Part shown: positions 55,888-64,000 of the stretch, one piece after another | How the letters are laid out: every line of letters begins with the position of its first letter | How positions within the stretch are numbered: position 1 is the stretch's first letter | Origin: Dipteronia dyeriana | Lineage: Eukaryota; Streptophyta; Magnoliopsida; Sapindales; Sapindaceae | DNA length: 64,000 nucleotides | Direction of reading: 5' to 3' | Assembly (NCBI GenBank): GCA_032871835.1 | Contig: CM065297.1 | Span: 37,697,098 to 37,761,097, forward strand | Made by a program: the position numbers and the translations under genes | The notes under the pieces: model-generated | Told to the model about the DNA's origin: nothing | The model's database searches: none | Seen by the model: the letters and a program-made list of their open reading frames with translations, nothing else

Positions 55888-58328
55888 TGTTAGGATTATG
55901 CTCGATAGCAAGAGTGTAATATTGTAATTAACAATATTTTAATATGAATAAAGTGATTTCTACTTTAACAAATCTTATAGCATTTATAGTTTAATTATTA
56001 TAATTGTCAAAAGTAAATAATCATAAGGTCAAAAGATTATGAGAAAAGAAGAATTGTTCATACATCTAGATATGTATGAGGTAGACACAATTCTTTAGTT
56101 TGTCTTAAATAATATTCACAACTTAAGATAGAAGGTTGGGTGCCTTTATCTTGTCAAAGTTGTAGATTCTTTTGCTAGCATTTGAGTGGGATCAAATGTG
56201 TTATGATGAGTATAAAATCATCAAAGTGTGGTGTCTTTGGGTAAAAGAATCTAGTGCACTGGGTGCATTGAATAGGATCAAAATGAAATACTTTATCTAG
56301 AACCGTCAATGGATAAAAGTTTTCATTTGAAGACAATCGGAGAGTCTATCTTAATCCTGAGATAAATGATGGACTTATGGTTGTTATCTCAGGACTTATG
56401 GTTGCAAATGTTATCATTTGAGCTATCAATGAGTACGATTATATAGCATAGTCTATCCTCAAAAGTTTGGTGGTATTCATTTGTTAATCGATAGAGGACT
56501 TCATTTCTAGATATGGACATCGTGGCTCCATTTATTGAATGAGAGTAGAATACCATCATATGGATGTTTTGAGGTATTGGATATTAAAATCTTAACGTTA
56601 AGTTTTCAATTGTGTCTATTGAAACATGGCTTCTGGACAAGTCAAAATATCCAAGTTCAAAATGTGGTCATATGAGTAAATATGGTAACTTGGAGAGCTA
56701 TAGGCGGTCTACGAGCTCCTCGCGATTACTGGTATTCTTCACGAGGATACACTTTCTCCAATGAGGTTGTCTAGGGCACGAATGAGTAACATCAACTTAT
56801 TCTATCTTTATTTAAGAGTTCAATTTTAGTTCTTTAGTGGAATGAACTTAAATTAAATAGATTGGACCTAAGTGAATCATTTGTTGATTGTGATTGGGTT
56901 GTGTCTATTGGAGCTTAAATTTAGATAGCCAGCCAAGATCCCCAATCCATACGAACTTGCATGGATCACTTGATATATTCTATCGGACCAATTTAGGGGT
57001 CAACCTAGAATTGTAATAAGGCATGTGAACTTGTTTCTTTTTGTAAGAATAGGTCTAGTTCACATGTGGAATTTTTTTTTAAGGTCCAATGGATTTAATA
57101 AAATGAGAAAAATAATATATGGCCTTTATACTAGGTATGGGCGGCAATGGCTATGGATAATAGCATTAATATATTATTTTTATTTTATTATTATTTAATT
57201 AAATGGAAATTAATTAATTTGTTGATTAATTAATTATTTAATTAAAAGTCAAAATCTTTTCCTATTAGGAGATGGTCTCCTAAAACTATACTATTGTTGG
57301 TAGTATAGTTAATGTTAAAGACTATATTTGATAAGTAGGTAAATAAAAGTTGTTATTTATCTAATCAAATTAGGAAGTCTTTAATACACTTTCGGGTTGG
57401 ATTTGGAGTCTTGGTGTTAAGATAGAATTCCTTTTTGAAAAGGATTCTTAACCACCAAGTAAATCTACCTAAGGAAAATATTCTTAGCTACCAAGTAATC
57501 CTTCTTTGGAAAGGATTTGTGATCCTAATCTATATCTTATAAAATTCGGCCAGCCCTTATATATTTACAAAAGGATAGAATTTCTTTAAGTTAAGGATTC
57601 TTAACTACCAAATAAATCCACCTAAGGAAAGGATTCTTGCCAACCAAGTAAACCCTTCTTAGAAAAGAACTTATGATCCTATATATATGTGTGATTTTCG
57701 ACCAGCCCTATGAATTTTATGATGAAAATTTCGGCCATGCCTAGGTAATTTTCAAGAGAAAATTTGGCATAGCAAGAGAGAATTTTAAGGGAGAAAAAAT
57801 AGTTTTTGCACTAGACAACATTCGATCAACTCATAGATAAAGGGTGTGTGTGAATTCGGCCTAGAAGAGAAAAAAGGGGAACGTTTTTGTATTCGATAGT
57901 GTACTAATATCCTTTACATCAAAAGGGTTTTGTTTACAACATTGAATCAAGGTTCATGCCAGTTTCAATCAAATTGATTGATAATTCACAAGTGACCTTA
58001 CGTTCTTGGATTTTCTCTTGGAGGGTATTTGTAACTAATAAAGAAAATATTTTTGCTTTGTCTCCATCCTTAGGAATACAATTTAAAGAAAGGGAGCTTA
58101 CACTCCAAGGTGATTCACGTTCATGATTGGATTGGAAGATCTTGTGGAATCAATTCGGCTCTTGTTCAATCGTCACGCAAAAAGGTACGATACTTTTATA
58201 TACATCAATTAATCTAGGGTTAAGGTGTTAGTTGCATAAAAGGGATTTTTTTTTATTTATACGCAAACCCTAATCTTGTTTTTTTTTATCACGCTTCCTC
58301 CGCGTTTCTAAACCGTTTTTTCCTTACA
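55888..58328 (+). mobile_element. B-family solo LTR L8 nested in L7 (2441 bp)
   Basis: Starts TGTTAGGATTATGCTCG and ends TTCCTTACA. A perfect 5-bp target duplication GGAAG flanks it (55883-55887 and 58329-58333), and L7 text continues across it (TTGGATT, GGAAG, ATCTTGCAGATT). It carries the same internal tandem duplication as L4 (about 57420-57550 and 57575-57690). Confidence 0.92.
57284..57310. other. Conserved LTR hairpin, copy L8
   Basis: The arms AACTATACTA and TAGTATAGTT with loop TTGTTGG are identical to L4. The upstream palindrome here is perfect (TAGGAGA, TGG, TCTCCTA at about 57267-57283). Confidence 0.8.
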
Positions 58329-58507
58329 GGAAGATCTTGCAGATTCAATTCGATGCTAGTTCAATCGTCTCGAGAAAAAGGTACGATACTTTTATATACG
58401 TTGATTAATCTAGGGTTAATGTTCTTTCTTTTAAAGGGATTTTTTTTAAAATATGTCAAACCCTAATTTTACGCTTCCGCTGCGTTTTGATTCGATTTTT
58501 CCCTTCA

Positions 58508-59180
58508 TATACCACCTTTATAAATGACTACACTAGATATAGATATGTCTACTTAATGCAACGGAAATAAAAAACTTTTAGAAAGTTCAAAGAATTATGA
58601 TTAGGCAAGACTATCTAGGCTCTACGATCAGATTGTGGAGGTGAGTATCTTGACCAAGAGTTTGAAGACCACTTGGTTGAGCATGGGATTGTATCTCAAC
58701 TTACAACTCCTGAAACACCACAATAGAATGGTGTTGCGGAGAAGAGAAATAAAACCCTGATGGAAATTGTGAGATCTATGTTTAGTTTCTCATCTTTACC
58801 AAACTTCATTTAGGGATATGCACTACAACCAGTAGCCTACAGTTTGAATATAGTCCCATCCAAATCTATTTCTAAGACTCCCTAATAGTTATGAAATTGT
58901 AATAAAGCTAGTTTGCAACATTTACACATAAGGGAGTCTTTAGTACATGTACAGAAGAATAGAACTGGAATGCTAGACCATAAATCTATAGTCTGCTTGT
59001 TTATAGGTTATTTTAAGAAGACTAGAAGTGGATACTTTTATAGTCCCGAGGAGAACAAAGAATTTGTATTGACAGATACAACGTTTCTTGAGAAAAACTA
59101 TATGAGTAATTATGAACCTCGAAGTAAAATTGTAATACATGAGATGGAGCTTGATATAAACAGTGCTCATTCAACATAAG
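58508..59180 (+). pseudogene. Element E integrase, second part
   Basis: FINDYTRYRYVYLM continues the core, followed by RSDCGGEYLDQEF (the middle Asp of DDE) and NGVAEKRNKTLMEIVRSMF with the Glu. The tail is open at 58913-59179 (GYFKKTRSGYFYSPEENKEFVLTDTTFLEKNYMSN). Stops near 58592, 58724, 58812 and 58884. Confidence 0.82.
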
Positions 59181-59994
59181 TTGTTGATCCATCAACATCT
59201 GATAGTCAGATGATTCCTAGGTAGGATACACTACCACCTAGACGTAATGAGAGGGTTGTAGGACAACATGAACGCTATTTGGGTATTAGAGAGAAATGAG
59301 ATGTCATCTCTAATGGTAGTGTAGATGATCTATTGGCATTTTAGAATGCAATGTAAGATTCTAACAAAGAGGAATGACATAAAGCCATGAATGTCGAGAT
59401 GGAGTCCATGTGCTCCAACTCAATCGGGGAACCAATAGGCTTACTAGATGGGATAAAACCCACCCACAGGGTGGAAGTGGATATATAAAAGAAAGTGAGA
59501 AGTAGACTGGAAGGTGGAGACTTTCAAGGCATGGCTAGTGACATAGGGTTATACCGAAAAAGAGAGGGTTGATTATGAAGAGACCTTCACACCAGTTGTC
59601 ACATTTAAGTCAATTAGGATTCTCTTATCCATTGCTGCCTATTTAGGTTATGAAATCTGGCAAATGGACCTCAAGACTGCACTTTTTTGAATGGCAATCA
59701 TGATGAGAGCATCTACATGATGCAACCAGAGGGATTCGTGTCTCCGAATCAAGAGCAAAAGGTTCATAAGTTACAAAGGTCCATAAGTTACAAAGGTCCA
59801 TTTATGAACTAAAGCAAGTATACAATTACTCATATTAGGGATCATATTATGGGAGATGTGAGTATGTTCTAGGGATTTAATTAATTAGAGATCGTTTGAA
59901 CAAAATCTTAGCATTGTCTCAGGCACCGTATATCGATAAGATACTTGTATGATTTACTATGTAGAACTCCAAGAAAGGTAATTTACCTTCTAGA
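59181..59994 (+). pseudogene. Element E RT, decayed and truncated
   Basis: RT entry and fingers are readable in changing frames: WHKAMNVEMESM-like, GIKPTHR, then IYMMQPEGFVSPNQEQKVHKL. A 17-18 bp tandem repeat sits at about 59765-59800. A region like LSQAPYIDKIL is near 59915-59945. It then stops at TACCTTCTAGA, where unrelated LTR-like DNA begins. No YVDD was found. Confidence 0.75.
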
Positions 59995-60900
59995 TGATCG
60001 AGCCAAAAATGCCATACATTTTACCCCACGAATCCAATTCCTTTGTCTTGTTTTTGTGCATTTTGGCTATCTTATGACTTGTTTTATATGTTTGTAGGAA
60101 ATTTGGTTCAAATTGGAAGAAAGGATGGAAAATCACTAAATTACTTAGAAAATAGTCAATTCAATGTAGAAAAGAAAGCTCCAGTGCACTGGTAACTGTG
60201 TGGGTCCTTACACGCACATTACCTGTGCACATGAAGTAGATAGTCTTAAGATATAAGACTGCACGGGTGCTGTTTACGCACTACCAATGCATTTACCCAT
60301 GCATCGAATGAGAATTTTCCAACATTAGGTCATTGCACGGGTAGCACCAGTAGTATACCAACTCATTTGCCCATGCACCAAAGATAGATAATCTAGCTCC
60401 AGGGGATAACACAGGTAATTGCATGGGTACAAATCCATGCTACACCCATACATTTCATGCGATCTATCTATCCACATTAGCATAACAGACCCATTTTGAA
60501 ATCATATTCAAGGATTCATTAGTGAGATAACATATACGCCCACAAACATATTCTACACACCTTTCCACTATCAAGGTCCATGAATTACATTTCTCACAAA
60601 ATCCATCCAAACCCACCGTTATTTCCATGAATTGCTACTCAAGGAGGAGATTGAAGCTTGGAGAAGAAGAAGGTCACTTATGGGTCTTTTATATTTCTGT
60701 CCTACTTGTTGTTTTCTTTTGATTGTCATGAGTAGCTAATCACCACACCAGGGGTTTATGAGATTCATTTGTGATTAGTTATCATTGTAATTAACTCTTT
60801 ATTCTATAATCAATTTACCGATTTTGTTTCATTCAATGGTTTAATTTGATTTGAAAGTTGACTTTATTTAAACTGTACATTCAGCTCTTTGTAAAATTAT
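59995..60900 (+). repeat. Putative Ty3/gypsy LTR remnant
   Basis: Begins TGATCGAGCCAAAAATGCC. It contains a GC-richer repeat stretch at 60180-60480 (GCACGGGT and CATTTGCCCATGCA variants) and the text CATGAGTAGCTAATC near 60727, a wording I associate with Athila/Tat-type LTRs. The right boundary is not clear. Confidence 0.4.
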
Positions 60901-60904
60901 TTAA

Positions 60905-61600
60905 GACAAAAGATTCAAGGAAAAAGATTCAAGGATTTTCCACTCTCAACAAGGAGTTGGGGGAGCAAATGGAAAACCTCGAAGTTGAAAGAGAGGAGAA
61001 GATAAAAGATCTAAGAGAACTTGCAATGCTTTCGTAGGAATTTGAAGAGGAGCATGAAAGGAATACTAGGAAGATGATGATAGAGATGGAAAGAAAGAAA
61101 CATGTTTTGAAAGTGGTGAATGACTAATTAAGCAGGAGAGAAGAATACTTGAAGATAGAAAAGGTCAAGGAGTCTGATTACTTGGTACAACTCGATAGTG
61201 TAGAGAAAGATGTGAGGACTCTTCAAATGAGGCAATACTAAAGGCCTCGTGATTAAATCCAAGAGGGAGCTCTTCTAATCACCTCTCAACTTGCTATTTT
61301 TGTTCTCTAAAGGGGCATATTAAGGCCCAATGTTCTAAATTTCAATCATTTAAGAACCATCAGTATAGGTCTACGAAATACCCATCGAAGGTTAAGCAAA
61401 TTTGGATTAGGAAAGACCTAGTGGATAAGATTAGGATTAAGGGGAAGGGGATTAATGATGAGACCTTGACATCCATTTGGGTGATCAAGAGTACTGAACC
61501 TTCCCACTCCGTCAAACCATCTTTTGTTGACTCAAATCCTACATCTAATGCATTGCCCTGACAATCCCTAGTATAAGTGGTTTTCACAATCTATTTTCTC
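60905..61600 (+). pseudogene. SIRE-like gag-pol fragment
   Basis: A heptad-rich Glu/Lys/Leu stretch (about 60950-61230, with stops) is followed by a CCHC knuckle at 61292-61334 (CYFCSLKGHIKAQC) and then KQIWIRKDLV and WVIKSTEPSHS. The order of coiled coil, second knuckle and protease approach is the same as in element A (1800-2700), but the sequence is a different lineage. Confidence 0.65.
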
Positions 61601-61819
61601 TCTTGTCATGTGTTGCTTTTATTTTTGATTGACATCATGTGCTTGTGTTTATAAGGTATCTTGTGGTAAAGAGAAAATTTATTGTGATAACCTTGAATAT
61701 ATATATATATTGCATAGTGAATTTTAGTTAAGAGTTCTAGTTGTGTATGTTTTTTGTAGGTGATTATTGCATGAATGCTTGAATGATAAACATGTTTTTA
61801 TGCAGGAGAATATGAACCT
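61601..61819. other. Unassigned AT-rich spacer
   Basis: Contains a short (AT)n near 61700. No frame or known repeat seen. Confidence 0.5.
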
Positions 61820-64000
61820 TGTAGGGAAAAAACGGTTCAAAATGCAACGGAAGCGTGAGAAATAAGAAAATTAGGTTTTGCGTATAAATAAAAAAAATTC
61901 CCCTTTTAAATAACAAGAACCTTAACCCTAGATTAATTGATGTATATAAAAAGTGTCGTACCTTTTTTTTGTGACGATTGAACTAGCGTCGAATTAAATC
62001 TGTAAAATCTACCAATCAAATCACGAATGTGAATCACCTAGGAGTGTAGGCCCCCTTTCTTTAAATTGTATACTTGAGGATGGAAACAAACAAAATATTC
62101 CTCTTTGTTAGTCACAGTAATCCTCAAAGAGAAAAATCAAGAACTTCCGGTCACTTTTGAATTATCAATCAATTTGATTGAAACTCGCGTGAACCTTGAT
62201 ACGATGTTGTACACAAAACCCTTTTGATGCAAAAGGATACAAGTGTACTATCGAAAACAATAGCGTTCCCTCTTTTCTCTATGCTTGGCAGAATTCTTCA
62301 CACAATGAGTTGGATGATGTTTTTTTATAAATATAACAAAAAAAACAAATAAAAAAACAACTTCTCACGCCAAAAACTCCTTCTTGGTCGAATTTAATAG
62401 GTATTATATATAGGAGACTAAATTCTCTCCTAAGAAGGATTTACTTGGCGGTCAAGAATCCTATCCTTAGGTGGATTTACTTGGTGGTTAAGAATCCTTT
62501 TCTAAAAGGAATTCTTTCCTACACCAAGACTCCTAATCCAACTCAATAGTATATTTGTAACCATATTAAAGACTTCCTAATTTGATTAGATAAATAATTC
62601 CTTTTATTTATCTACATATCAAAAATAGTCTTTAATATTAATTATACAACCAACAATAGTATAATTTTAGGAGACCATCTCATTCTAGGAAAAAGATTTT
62701 GACTTTTAACTAAATAACTAATTAATCAACAAATTAATTGATTTCCATTTTATTAAATAATATAATAAAAATAATATAATTAAGCTATTCTAAATAGCCT
62801 TGCCACCCAACACATATATATGGGCCATATATTATTTTACTTATTTTATTAAATCCATTGGACCTTAATAAAAAGTCCACATGTGAACTAGACGTATTCT
62901 TACACAAAGAAACAAGTTCACATGCCTTAATACAATTCTAAATGGACCCTTAAATTGGTTCGGTAGAATATATCAAGCGATCCATGCAAGTTCGTGTGGA
63001 TTGGAGATCTTGGCGGGCAATCTAAATTTAAGCTCCAATAGACACAACCCAATCAGAATCAACAAATGATTCACTTAGGTCCGATCTATTTAATTTTAGT
63101 TCATTCCACTAAAGAACTAAAATTGAACTCTTAATAAAGATAGAATAAGTTGATGTTACTCATTCATACCCTAGACAACCTTATTGGAGAAAGTGTATCC
63201 TCATGAAGAATATAAGTAATCGCCAAGAGCTCATAGATCGCTTATAGCTCTCCAAGTTACCATATTTACTCATATGACCACATTTTGAACTTGGATATTT
63301 TGACTTGTCTAGAAGCCAAGTTTCAGTAGACACTATTTAAAACTTAACGTTAAGATTTAATCTCCAGTACCTCAAACATCCATATGATGATATTCTACTC
63401 TCATTCAATAAATGGAGCCACGATGTCCATATCTTTAAATGAAGTCCTCTATCGATTAACAAAGGAATACCACCAAACTATCGAGGATAGACTATGCTAT
63501 ATAATCATACTCAATGACAGCTGAAATGATAACACTTGCAACCGTGAGTCCATCATTTATCTCAGAATTAAGATAGACTCTCCGATTGTCTTCAAATGAA
63601 AACTTTTATCCATTGACGGTTCTAGATAAAGTATTTCATTGTGATCCTATTCAATGCACCCAGTGCACTAGATTCTTTTGCCTGAAGACGCCACACTTTG
63701 ATGATTTTAGACTCATCATAACACTTTTGATCCCACTCAAATGCTAGCAAAAGAATTTACAACTTTGACAAGATAAAGTCGCCCAACCTTTTATCTTAAG
63801 TTGTGAATATTATTCAAGACTTACTAAATAATTGTGTCTACCTCAAACATATCCGGATGTATGAAAAAATCATTTTTTTCACATAGTCTTTTGACCTTAT
63901 GATTATTTACTTTTGACAATTATAATAATTAAACTATAAATGCTATAAGATTTGTTAAACTAGAAATCACTTTATTAATATGAAAAGATTGCCAAATACA
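61820..64000 (-). repeat. B-family LTR copy L9, minus strand, runs off the window
   Basis: Reverse complement of the other B LTRs from their CCCTACA end (61820) to about 30 bp short of their start at the window edge. The DNA on its left is not a primer site, so it is a 3' LTR or a solo LTR. Its hairpin copy at about 62641-62667 has one mispaired position. The tandem duplication of L4 and L8 is absent. Confidence 0.87.

Larger units (their letters stand above)
53697..58507 (+). mobile_element. B-family solo LTR L7 inside element E, itself interrupted by L8
   Basis: It spans 53697-55887 plus 58334-58507 (with TSD repeats), about 2.37 kb. It starts TGTTGGGATAATAC and ends CCCTTCA. Flanks TATGT (53692-53696) and TATAC (58508-58512) are an imperfect target duplication, and the integrase text resumes correctly after it (CACCTTTATAAATGAC). 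No internal domain, so a solo LTR formed by LTR-LTR recombination. Confidence 0.88.

Overview
The window is plant nuclear DNA, probably dicot. It is made almost entirely of nested LTR retrotransposons plus one large, rearranged endogenous pararetrovirus (family Caulimoviridae). I see no host single-copy gene, tRNA, rRNA or CRISPR array. The evidence for a plant is the Ty1/copia and Ty3/gypsy content, primer-binding sites complementary to plant initiator tRNA-Met, and caulimovirid movement, coat, protease, RNase H and viroplasmin signatures. I cannot name the species.

Layout. (1) 1-7542: SIRE-like Ty1/copia element A, with its 5' LTR cut by the window edge. It sits inside the integrase gene of an older copia element, B1. 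(2) 7543-28803 and 45306-47187: the 'B family' of copia elements, with LTRs of about 2.2-2.5 kb. It comprises the remnant B1, the element B2 (5' LTR 9513, pol split at 18312 and resumed at 45373) and the element C (LTRs at 20542 and 26852). Another element's solo LTR (H) lies inside B2's 5' LTR. (3) 28804-45305: a pararetroviral block sitting inside C's 3' LTR. It holds a plus-strand copy of ORF1-6, MP and CP-PR, then a second partial MP-CP-PR-RT copy, then an inverted piece (RT/RNase H, viroplasmin/TAV, ORF1-6) on the minus strand. A very young non-autonomous gypsy element, F (37075-40766), is inserted in it with a perfect 5-bp target duplication. (4) 47188-49500: a Ty3/gypsy gag-protease remnant on the minus strand. 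(5) 49765-59994: copia element E, split in its integrase by a solo B-family LTR that itself contains a second solo B-family LTR, each with a recognisable target duplication. (6) 59995-61819: debris of a gypsy-like LTR and a SIRE-like gag. (7) 61820-64000: a B-family LTR on the minus strand, running off the window.

All retroelement and viral reading frames except the single ORF of F carry stops or frameshifts, or are short pieces. The most unusual content is the viral block. It has six small ORFs chained stop-to-start (mostly ATGA overlaps), then a movement protein and a CP-PR-RT-RH polyprotein at 1-2 nt spacing, and a TAV gene of the kind known to promote reinitiation on polycistronic RNA. 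I could not place this gene order in a caulimovirid genus I know. A second novel-looking signal is a hairpin in the B-family LTRs whose arms show paired, compensating differences between copies.
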